From an uncultured Alphaproteobacteria bacterium (lineage in GTDB: Bacteria > Pseudomonadota > Alphaproteobacteria > Bin95), in the NCBI GenBank assembly GCA_913060845.1, contig CAJXVF010000181.1, positions 1-5,834 of the forward strand: 5,834 bases of DNA. The letters are read 5' to 3'. The notes below the pieces were generated by a model that had not been told where the DNA came from, did no database searches, and saw nothing but the letters and a program-made list of their open reading frames with translations. Within the stretch, counting starts at the first letter, position 1, and each line of letters begins with the position of its first letter. A program made the translations under genes and the position numbers. Positions 1-4,994 of this stretch are shown piece after piece.

Positions 1-6
1 TCCTTC

Positions 7-14
7 TATTTATA
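7..14 (-). promoter_or_regulatory. TATAAATA box at the left edge, possible late-type promoter
   Basis: On the minus strand the octamer TATAAATA lies downstream of the DUF1289 stop and is followed after two bases by AAGGA at the very edge of the window. The octamer equals the -10 consensus of T4-type phage late promoters, and AAGGA would suit a ribosome binding site for a gene starting just left of the window. I see no good -35 box at normal spacing. Chance occurrence in AT-rich sequence is quite possible, so this is a weak call. Confidence 0.25.
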
Positions 15-62
15 CAATCGTATCCCTTCAAAATGAGGGTAGGCGAAAATAAATTTAGTTAG

Positions 63-224
63 TTACCCAACCTTTAATCTCTTCATGATGGCGACCTTCT
101 TTTTGTCACCATAAATTGACCAATCTCGTATTTCTTTGATGGTCCTTCCACAACCTTCGCACACGTTGTCAGAATCAATACGACAGACGGACACACAGGG
201 ACTGAGTTTTCGTTTCTTCTTCAT
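63..224 (-). CDS. Small DUF1289 family protein (four-cysteine), 53 aa
   Basis: A 53-residue ORF begins with ATG at 224 and ends with TAA at 63-65. The protein opens with a basic run (MKKKRK) and then carries the DUF1289 signature: SPCVSVCRID, a short linker, CEGCGRT, then IKEIRDW. The four cysteines (Cys10, Cys14, Cys22, Cys25) are spaced like a small metal-binding knuckle; metal binding is inferred, not known. DUF1289 proteins are short bacterial proteins of unknown function, so this one is close to full length for the family. GGAA lies six bases before the ATG as a modest ribosome binding site. The gene starts only 12 bases after the integrase stop on the same strand, so the two are probably cotranscribed. 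It shares the low-GC composition of the integrase and is therefore element-borne. Possible roles are a small DNA-binding or accessory factor for the element, but nothing proves this. Confidence 0.8.
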   Translation of the reverse strand: MKKKRKLSPCVSVCRIDSDNVCEGCGRTIKEIRDWSIYGDKKKVAIMKRLKVG

Positions 225-236
225 CGGGGGTTCCGT

Positions 237-1505
237 CTAAAAAGGATAAACCTTCTCCGTCACTCTGACCGTCTGACGCCTTCTGGTTTTGGTAATCTGG
301 GTTGCGACCAGACGATTGACCACCTGACCGTAATGCTTCTCCAACATCTCAACCGATGTCCCCATTTGTTTTGCCAGCAGATACGGTGACACCTCTTCAC
401 TTAGACGGAAGGTCGCATACATGTGTCTGAGTGAATAAAGGGTGCGGTTCTTTCCCATCGAGTTTTTCTTGAGGTCGAGGTCATCCAACAGACTGTCGAA
501 TGCCTTACGCATCGTTTTGATGGGTGTTCCATCTTGATGACAGAACACAAAGGTGTCGGGTGAGGGCTGTGCGTTCAGTTCCTCTTTGTGGTTGTCATAT
601 AACCGCTCGAAGAAGACCTCGGTTCCCTTGTTGCAGACGACCTCTCTGATACCGGTTTTACCTTTGACCAGAATGATGAGACGAACCGTGTCACTATCAT
701 CCTCGTAAGTCTCTCTTCGGACATCACTCCACTTGATGTTTCTCAACTCACCCAAACGGACACCACAATTTGCCAGAATGAGAACATATTGATTGAGGAT
801 GAACCGATCACGTTTGTGAGCACCCCAACCGTCTTTGACCCGTGTCCTCATCCCAGTGGTGAGTTTTCTCCATTCATCTTTGGTGAATGAGGGTCTTCTG
901 GAATCCTTCTCAGGTGATGGTCTTTTGACCTTCAGTTCCTTCGAGAGATAACCCTTCTCGAATGCGTAAGAGAACATCTGACCCAGAAGGGTGCATTCTT
1001 TACGAATGGTATTGTTCGATGGTGCGTAGGAAACACCCTTCTTCACAGAATTATTCTTCCTGTAAATGAAGTATTCCTCAAAATCCTGCGGGGTGATCGT
1101 ATCGACCTTCGGGTTCCCCTTTTCATCGACAAAGAATGAATAGGGGTAGTTCCCGATACGATTGATTGACCACTCGATATACTGGGGAAGACTCTCGTTG
1201 CTCACCTTGGGGTAATGGACTTTCCATTCGTTGAACAAATCCTTGAAGGATTTACCCAGCAAAGTCCCTCCACCCTTCACCTTGTTATAGAGTTCATCGA
1301 ACTTGTTCAGGGCGACCTGAGTTGCTCTGCCTTGGTTGCTCTCACCCGTGCTGCCTCGGAAATACCCCTTCGATGCAGACAGGGGGATCCGAATCCTCAT
1401 ATGGAAAATGTTACTAATCTCGGTTTTGCTACCAAACTTCAGACGTTGATAGAGGATGACTGAACCATCACCCCTCACATCAACCTTGTTATTAACGTCT
1501 GTCAT
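237..1505 (-). CDS. int: Tyrosine recombinase/site-specific integrase of a tRNA-Arg element, 422 aa
   Basis: Phage-type integrase that would recombine the element's attachment site with the 3' end of the neighbouring tRNA-Arg gene. From the ATG at 1505, an N-terminal arm-binding-like region (about 1-80) is followed by a SAM-like core-binding domain (about 85-195) and the catalytic domain (about 205-405). Visible active-site residues are Arg250 in GVRLGEL, Lys283 in KGKTG, Arg360 in YSLRH and the nucleophile Tyr392 in KHYG. The first His of the HxxR box is Tyr357, and the usual LGH position is MGT (Thr383). I recall similar substitutions in other phage-type integrases, so I do not read this as inactivation. 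The frame opens upstream to a TTG at 1568, but that TTG is the first half of a strong -35 box (promoter 1540-1568), so the ATG at 1505, with GGGG eight bases upstream, is preferred. Full length and intact. Confidence 0.9.
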   Translation of the reverse strand: MTDVNNKVDVRGDGSVILYQRLKFGSKTEISNIFHMRIRIPLSASKGYFRGSTGESNQGRATQVALNKFDELYNKVKGGGTLLGKSFKDLFNEWKVHYPKVSNESLPQYIEWSINRIGNYPYSFFVDEKGNPKVDTITPQDFEEYFIYRKNNSVKKGVSYAPSNNTIRKECTLLGQMFSYAFEKGYLSKELKVKRPSPEKDSRRPSFTKDEWRKLTTGMRTRVKDGWGAHKRDRFILNQYVLILANCGVRLGELRNIKWSDVRRETYEDDSDTVRLIILVKGKTGIREVVCNKGTEVFFERLYDNHKEELNAQPSPDTFVFCHQDGTPIKTMRKAFDSLLDDLDLKKNSMGKNRTLYSLRHMYATFRLSEEVSPYLLAKQMGTSVEMLEKHYGQVVNRLVATQITKTRRRQTVRVTEKVYPF

Positions 1506-1521
1506 GGAGATTACCCCAATA

Positions 1522-1555
1522 CGCATGTGTATCATGTGTATGATATGTGCATGCG
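1522..1555. repeat. Dyad and tandem 9-bp repeats over the integrase -10 box (candidate operator or arm sites)
   Basis: Read on the plus strand, CATGTGTAT occurs twice in tandem (1524-1532 and 1533-1541), with a poorer third copy following. The same stretch contains an inner inverted repeat, TATCAT-GTGT-ATGATA (1530-1545), and outer arms CGCATG (1522-1527) and CATGCG (1550-1555), whose centres differ by only one base. The inner dyad includes the -10 box of the integrase promoter and the outer arms flank the start-site region, so a protein bound here would block integrase transcription. A repressor, excisionase or integrase arm-type site all fit; which one is unknown. Confidence 0.55.
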
Positions 1556-1568
1556 CTTTTAGGGTCAA
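1540..1568 (-). promoter_or_regulatory. Integrase promoter (TTGACC - 17 bp - TATCAT)
   Basis: On the minus strand, TTGACC (1568-1563) and TATCAT (1545-1540) each match the sigma-70-type consensus at five of six positions and are exactly 17 bp apart. The predicted transcription start is near 1533, which leaves a leader of about 28 bases before the ATG at 1505. It also makes initiation at the in-frame TTG at 1568 or the ATG at 1535 unlikely. Confidence 0.7.
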
Positions 1569-1624
1569 ATGAAGTCAGGCAATCACCTAGAATCATACCA
1601 AGTGGTTGTTTTTATTGAGAAAAA

Positions 1625-1650
1625 TGGTGCACCCAGTAGGATTCGAACCT
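1625..1650. other. Probable attachment site junction at the 3' end of tRNA-Arg
   Basis: The integrase gene is the first gene beyond the tRNA's 3' end and is transcribed away from it, and base composition changes at this point. Integrases of this type commonly use the 3' part of a tRNA gene, from the T-arm to CCA, as the crossover region, which restores an intact tRNA. The exact core cannot be set because the second copy of the repeat, at the far end of the element, lies outside the window. I found no second copy in positions 1-1624. Confidence 0.5.
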
Positions 1651-1701
1651 ACGACCTCTGCCTTCGGAGGGCAGCGCTCTATCCAGCTGAGCTATGGGTG
1701 C
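1625..1701 (-). tRNA. tRNA-Arg(CCG)
   Basis: The minus strand folds as a standard cloverleaf of 74 bases plus an encoded CCA (1625-1627). The acceptor stem pairs GCACCCA with TGGGTGC. The D arm contains AGCTCAGCTGGATAGAGC. The anticodon stem CTGCC/GGCAG encloses the seven-base loop CTCCGAA, giving anticodon CCG, which reads the arginine codon CGG. The T arm contains GGTTCGAATCC. The discriminator base is A. All stems are intact, so the gene should work even though an element is inserted at its 3' end. A run of five T residues follows CCA directly on the transcribed strand, but no stem-loop accompanies it. Confidence 0.97.
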
Positions 1702-1713
1702 GGAAACAGCGGG

Positions 1714-1742
1714 ACACTAGCGTAAGCGAGGCGGGAGGCCAA
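1714..1742 (-). promoter_or_regulatory. Possible promoter of tRNA-Arg
   Basis: On the minus strand TTGGCC (1742-1737) and TAGTGT (1719-1714) are separated by 17 bp, and the -10 ends 12 bases before the mature tRNA 5' end. That fits a start site with a very short 5' leader. The -35 matches consensus at four of six positions and the -10 at only three, so the call rests mainly on spacing and location in the 67-base gap behind the lipoprotein gene. Confidence 0.4.
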
Positions 1743-1768
1743 GGGGTTTTGTTGGGGGCAAGTGGGGC

Positions 1769-2779
1769 CTATTTGCCAGCTGCTTCTTGTAAGCGTTTCA
1801 ACGCATTCTGGTCTTGGCCAGAGGGTAGTTGGGCATTTGGGTTGGTAATCCACGCTGCGATATCGGCGATGACGCGGGCACCGGCTTTGTCGCGGAGGAG
1901 CATGTGGCGGCCATTGTCGTATACGGCGATGCGGTGTGGGGTACCGCCTTTCAGCTGCGGTAAAGCCTTAAGTGCCCGCAATGTTGGTGCTTTCGGCACC
2001 AGATCATCCTTCAGGCCGTAAAGCAGCAGCAGCGGCGTTTGTTGGTTGGCCGCACTGGCTTGTGCTTCATCCATTAGATTCACTAGGCCGTAGACCATGT
2101 CTATCCGCGTGGACTTCCTGACGTTTGGGTCTCGGGCCATGCGGCGGAGTTCGGCGATATTATCTGTTGGCGTGATGCGCACTCCCTCCCCCGTCAATGG
2201 ATAGCCTGGGGTTAGGTGCGCGAACGCGTCCAAGGTTGCGGACATGATGCCTGGCATATGATCCCGCCCCCACACTGCCGGGCCAACGAGGATGGCACCT
2301 GTCGCTGCATCCGGGGCGTCGGCCAGTGCCGTCATCGCAACCGCACCGCCCATGCTTAGGCCAAGCAAGTATAGGGGCGTATCTGGCGCATCGGCTTTCA
2401 ACGCTTTGGCAATAGCAATCGCATCCTGCCGCATCCGCGCGCCACCAGCCCAGCGACCGGCATGCGGTGCCTGGCCGAAGCCACGCTGATCGTAGGCGTA
2501 GAGCGCTATTCCTGCGGCAGCCAATTTCGGCCCGACATCACGAAAGGCGCCGCTGTAATCATTGATGCCATGCAATCCAAGGACTATCGCTTTGGGCTGC
2601 TCCTTTGGCTTCCAGGAGCGCAGTGGCAAAGGCAGGCCATCCTCTGTGATAACAAAGCGGCTCGTGATCTCTAGCTTTCCAGGCCGGGCGCCCGGGGGTG
2701 CCAGCGTCGGCGCGGCGCAGGCGGAGAGCAGCGCCAGGCCGATGAATGCGGCTGTAATCTGAAATAATGGTCGGGCCAT
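1769..2779 (-). CDS. Alpha/beta hydrolase lipoprotein (monoacylglycerol lipase/lysophospholipase-like), 336 aa
   Basis: Predicted membrane-anchored serine hydrolase acting on esters such as monoacylglycerols or lysophospholipids; the substrate is inferred from the family only. With the start at 2779, residues 1-21 form a lipoprotein signal: MARPLF, a hydrophobic stretch, then the lipobox LSAC with Cys21 as the lipidation site. Ala after Cys21, with no Asp at +2, suits the outer membrane. The hydrolase fold runs from about 38 to 312: oxyanion-hole HG (70-71), DQRGFG (97-102), nucleophile elbow GLSMGG with Ser142, probable acid Asp258 in YGLKDDLVP, and His292 in NGRHM. Asp259 is an alternative acid. 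The frame stays open upstream to 2896, but that region overlaps the divergent gene, and only the 2779 ATG puts the signal peptide at the N-terminus. The gene ends 67 bases from the tRNA 5' end and diverges from the DUF2848 gene. Confidence 0.88.
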   Translation of the reverse strand: MARPLFQITAAFIGLALLSACAAPTLAPPGARPGKLEITSRFVITEDGLPLPLRSWKPKEQPKAIVLGLHGINDYSGAFRDVGPKLAAAGIALYAYDQRGFGQAPHAGRWAGGARMRQDAIAIAKALKADAPDTPLYLLGLSMGGAVAMTALADAPDAATGAILVGPAVWGRDHMPGIMSATLDAFAHLTPGYPLTGEGVRITPTDNIAELRRMARDPNVRKSTRIDMVYGLVNLMDEAQASAANQQTPLLLLYGLKDDLVPKAPTLRALKALPQLKGGTPHRIAVYDNGRHMLLRDKAGARVIADIAAWITNPNAQLPSGQDQNALKRLQEAAGK

Positions 2780-2798
2780 GGGAGCAGTCCAATGCGAA

Positions 2799-2849
2799 GC
2801 GGCTTGCATCAGCGGCTGTGATCGCCCTAACTCGCGGCTTATGCAAGCC
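2799..2849. promoter_or_regulatory. Divergent intergenic region with a perfect 9-bp inverted repeat, candidate operator
   Basis: The 83-base gap between the two divergent genes holds GGCTTGCAT (2801-2809) and its exact reverse complement ATGCAAGCC (2841-2849), with centres 40 bp apart, close to four helical turns. The hexamer GCGGCT also occurs three times in direct orientation (2799, 2812, 2834). The right arm touches the AAGGAG ribosome binding site of the DUF2848 gene. Two readings fit: paired half-sites for a regulator that loops DNA and controls both genes, or an RNA stem in the DUF2848 leader. I could not find convincing -35/-10 boxes here in either direction. Confidence 0.5.
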
Positions 2850-2862
2850 AAGGAGAAGCAGC

Positions 2863-3543
2863 ATGCGGTTTGAAGTGGCAGAACTATCGGGCGCAATGAC
2901 AGTCGTCGACGTGGATATTCAGCAAGTCGTTATCGGCGGATGGACCGGGCGCGACGCCGCCGCGGTTCAGCATCATATTGATGAATTGGCTGAAATTGGC
3001 GTGCCTGGCCCTTCCGAAACGCCGCTTTTCTACCGGGTTGGCCGCGATCTCCTGACTCAAGGTAGCGTAATACAAACTGTCGGTGCCGGCGGATCTGGGG
3101 AAGTTGAAGCGGTCGTTATCGGAACAGAAAGCGGCATGATCGTCGTCGCCGGATCTGACCACACTGACCGGGATGCCGAATCCTATTCAATCCCATTATC
3201 CAAGCAGCTATGCCCGAAGCCCGTCTCCGCCCAAGCATGGCGGTATGAGGATGTAATCGCGGGCTGGGACGATATTGCCCTTGAAGCCGACCAAGATCGC
3301 GGCGGCGCTACTGTTGAATATCAGCGCGGCCCCTTGGCTGCGTGCCGACGCCCAGAGGACCTGATCCAGCGCTACACAGGGGGAACAAGCCTTCCTGCAG
3401 GCACCGCATTGTATTGCGGCACCATCCCGGTGATCGGCGGCATCGCAGGCGGCGACGCGTTCACGATGCGTCTGGTCGACCCCGGCCATGGCCGCACATT
3501 GCAGCACAGCTACAAGATAGACGTTCTGCCCGTCATCACCTGA
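2863..3543 (+). CDS. DUF2848 family protein, possibly FAH-like fold, 226 aa
   Basis: The start at 2863 is fixed by AAGGAG (2850-2855) seven bases upstream; the frame is open further upstream but that stretch overlaps the lipoprotein start. The protein matches DUF2848 in length and in features I recognise: the stretch HIDELAEIGVPGPSETPLFYR (about 38-58), GSGEVEAVV with Glu80 and Glu82, GSDHTDR (97-103), WDDI (135-138), and a C-terminal GTIPVIGG then LVDPGHGRTLQHSYKIDVLP. Family function is unknown. The ExE pair and the C-terminal GT...GG...GD pattern resemble fumarylacetoacetate hydrolase (FAH)-type enzymes, so a metal-dependent hydrolase or hydratase is my inference. No signal peptide; probably cytoplasmic. 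It lies 113 bases upstream of the hydratase-like gene, which may share its promoter. Confidence 0.85.
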   Translation: MRFEVAELSGAMTVVDVDIQQVVIGGWTGRDAAAVQHHIDELAEIGVPGPSETPLFYRVGRDLLTQGSVIQTVGAGGSGEVEAVVIGTESGMIVVAGSDHTDRDAESYSIPLSKQLCPKPVSAQAWRYEDVIAGWDDIALEADQDRGGATVEYQRGPLAACRRPEDLIQRYTGGTSLPAGTALYCGTIPVIGGIAGGDAFTMRLVDPGHGRTLQHSYKIDVLPVIT

Positions 3544-3566
3544 GCCTTATCAACAGTCCAAGATAG

Positions 3567-3598
3567 TGACAGGCGGCATTCCACAAGACATGCTGTCA
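3567..3598. repeat. Imperfect inverted repeat between DUF2848 and hydratase genes
   Basis: TGACA (3567-3571) and TGTCA (3594-3598) form outer arms, and GCAT (3576-3579) pairs with ATGC (3590-3593) inside, leaving a four-base bulge on one side and a ten-base loop. It lies in the 113-base gap before the hydratase-like gene. No T run follows, so it is not a typical intrinsic terminator. It could be a regulator site, a processing hairpin, or chance. Confidence 0.25.
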
Positions 3599-3656
3599 TC
3601 AACTGGCAGAACCGCCGGACAACATCAAATCAAGCATAGAAAAGGCGCGAATTCCC

Positions 3657-4439
3657 ATGGGTGATAATAAGGCTGCCAAAGCGGCAAAACTGTTGATGGA
3701 TGCGTGGGAAACCGGATCGCCGATCCCTGGCCTGCCGAAAGATTGCACCCCAGCGAATGAAGCTGAGGCCATCGCCATTAATGACGCAATTATCGCTGCC
3801 AACACCGCAAAAGTTGGCGGTTGGAAAATTGGCGCGACCGGTGCAGCACCCCAGAAGGCGCTTGGCCTGAGCCAACCTTTTGTCGGCTATATCCGTGCGG
3901 CCAATGTTGATACGGGTGCCACCACATACACCTTCGCAGACCTGAACCGCCCGATCATCGAAAGCGAATATGCCTACCGCTTGAAGTCGGACCTGCCAGC
4001 CCGGGACAAAGACTATTCCCGTGCCGAAATAGAGGCCGCTATCGGCTCTCTCATCATTGGCATGGAAGTACCGTTGAGCCGGCTTGGCCCAGACCATGGC
4101 ATTGGTCCCTTGGCACTTGTCGCTGACCACGGCGGCACTGGCCGTTTTGTCATCGGTGCTGAATATGATGACTGGAAAAGCATCGATACGGTCAAACAGG
4201 ATGTCGTGCTGACATTCGATGGCGCCGAAGCTGGTCGCGGCACAGGCGAAGCGATGATGGGCGATCCGGTCAACGCCGTTGTTTGGTTCGCCAACCATAT
4301 GTCCGGCAAGGACGTTGGCTTGAAGGCGGGTGAGTTCATCACAACCGGATCCTGCACCGGCGTTATCCCAGCCCCAGGCCCGACCGTTGCGGTTGCTGAC
4401 TTCGGCCCTGAAGGCAAAGTTGAACTGACGCTGAAATAA
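3657..4439 (+). CDS. 2-keto-4-pentenoate hydratase-like protein (MhpD/FAH superfamily), 260 aa
   Basis: Member of the family that includes 2-oxopent-4-enoate hydratase, 4-oxalocrotonate decarboxylase and related enzymes, which act on dienoic 2-keto acids arising after ring cleavage. Length (260 aa) is usual. Visible landmarks are GWKIGAT with Lys57, the metal-binding pair Glu102 and Glu104 in ESEYAYRL, Glu137 in GMEVPLSRL, the stretch GEAMMGDPVNAVVWFAN (about 197-213), and a C-terminal GEFITTGSCTG motif (225-235) in place of the more usual TGS/TG pattern. These residues point to a functional divalent-metal enzyme; hydratase versus decarboxylase or hydrolase cannot be settled. The ribosome binding site is weak (AAGG at 3642-3645, 11 bases before the ATG), but no better start is visible. 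It is followed after 10 bases by the cupin gene, so coupled expression is likely. Confidence 0.85.
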   Translation: MGDNKAAKAAKLLMDAWETGSPIPGLPKDCTPANEAEAIAINDAIIAANTAKVGGWKIGATGAAPQKALGLSQPFVGYIRAANVDTGATTYTFADLNRPIIESEYAYRLKSDLPARDKDYSRAEIEAAIGSLIIGMEVPLSRLGPDHGIGPLALVADHGGTGRFVIGAEYDDWKSIDTVKQDVVLTFDGAEAGRGTGEAMMGDPVNAVVWFANHMSGKDVGLKAGEFITTGSCTGVIPAPGPTVAVADFGPEGKVELTLK

Positions 4440-4449
4440 GGACGGTAGA

Positions 4450-4983
4450 ATGCTAGACAAAGCGGCAGATCAGAAAGAAGAGCTCATTCCATATCGGGGG
4501 CCGACAAGCCCCTATGCGCTCAATGAAATCTTCATCCAGGACGCGTTCGCTAACGATGACGAACGCCTCTGGATGCAGATGACGCCCTATAGCTGGTCTC
4601 GCCCGCTTTGTCTGAATGCCAGCCAGGGTTATTGGGTGCATCTCTCTAAATTCCGAGGCGATGGCGTGGTCTCGTGCCACCGTCACCCGGCCCCGGTTCA
4701 TGGCTTCATCATCAAAGGCGGATGGCGCTACCTGGAACATGATTGGGTGGCGACGGAAGGCTCATACATATTTGAGCCACCAGGGGACATTCACACCCTC
4801 GTAGCATTGCCTGAAGTGGAGGAGAGCATCACGCTGTTCCATAATACCGGCGCGCTTATCTATTGCGATGTGGATGGGAACACCAAGGGCTATGCCGACG
4901 TGTTCACCCGGATAGACGGCTATGCCAAGCACTTCGAGAAAGTCGGCCTTGGCGCTGACTACGTGAAGAACTTCATCCGTTAA
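4450..4983 (+). CDS. 2,4'-dihydroxyacetophenone dioxygenase-like cupin, 177 aa
   Basis: Single-domain cupin resembling 2,4'-dihydroxyacetophenone dioxygenase, a non-haem iron enzyme that cleaves the C-C bond of a hydroxy-ketone side chain, and related acetylacetone-cleaving or ChrR-type cupins. The length agrees with that family. First cupin motif: CHRHPAPVHGF with His77 and His79, then GGWRYLEHDW with Glu96. Second motif: FEPPGDIHTLV with His115. His77, His79, Glu96 and His115 make a complete three-His/one-Glu metal site, so oxygenase activity is plausible. His84 is a further candidate near the site. AAGGA (4438-4442) overlaps the hydratase stop codon and sits seven bases before the ATG, indicating translational coupling. 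The actual substrate is unknown; a ketone or diketone carrying an acyl side chain is the best guess from the family. Confidence 0.86.
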   Translation: MLDKAADQKEELIPYRGPTSPYALNEIFIQDAFANDDERLWMQMTPYSWSRPLCLNASQGYWVHLSKFRGDGVVSCHRHPAPVHGFIIKGGWRYLEHDWVATEGSYIFEPPGDIHTLVALPEVEESITLFHNTGALIYCDVDGNTKGYADVFTRIDGYAKHFEKVGLGADYVKNFIR

Positions 4984-4994
4984 GGAGCAATCTT

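Noticed and set aside
27..44. CCC-TCA/TGA-GGG hairpin as a terminator after the DUF1289 gene
   Set aside because: The stem is short with a bulge and has no T run on either side, so it does not look like an intrinsic terminator.
1506..1568. N-terminal extension of the integrase to an in-frame TTG
   Set aside because: The TTG is part of the -35 box of a strong promoter and the extension spans the -10, so it should not be in the transcript. The extra residues (His/Met-rich) also look non-coding.
1620..1624. T5 run after the tRNA CCA as a terminator
   Set aside because: No stem-loop other than the tRNA itself precedes it. It may be part of the native downstream signal or simply element sequence at the junction.
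1569..2021. Plus-strand open frame of 150 codons
   Set aside because: It runs through the tRNA-Arg gene in antisense and into the 3' part of the lipoprotein gene. It has no family resemblance; the stretch [14 protein letters not shown] is the familiar false translation of a reverse tRNA.
2767..2862. Upstream extension of the DUF2848 protein
   Set aside because: The AAGGAG seven bases before the ATG at 2863 and the family's usual length support the shorter form; the extension runs into the lipoprotein's start.
2780..2896. Upstream extension of the lipoprotein hydrolase
   Set aside because: It would overlap the DUF2848 start and ribosome binding site and bury the lipoprotein signal sequence about 40 residues inside the protein.
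3630..4460. Long minus-strand open frame opposite the hydratase gene
   Set aside because: It lies antisense to a well-supported enzyme with all its motifs and has no recognisable domain. Such frames are common opposite GC-rich genes.
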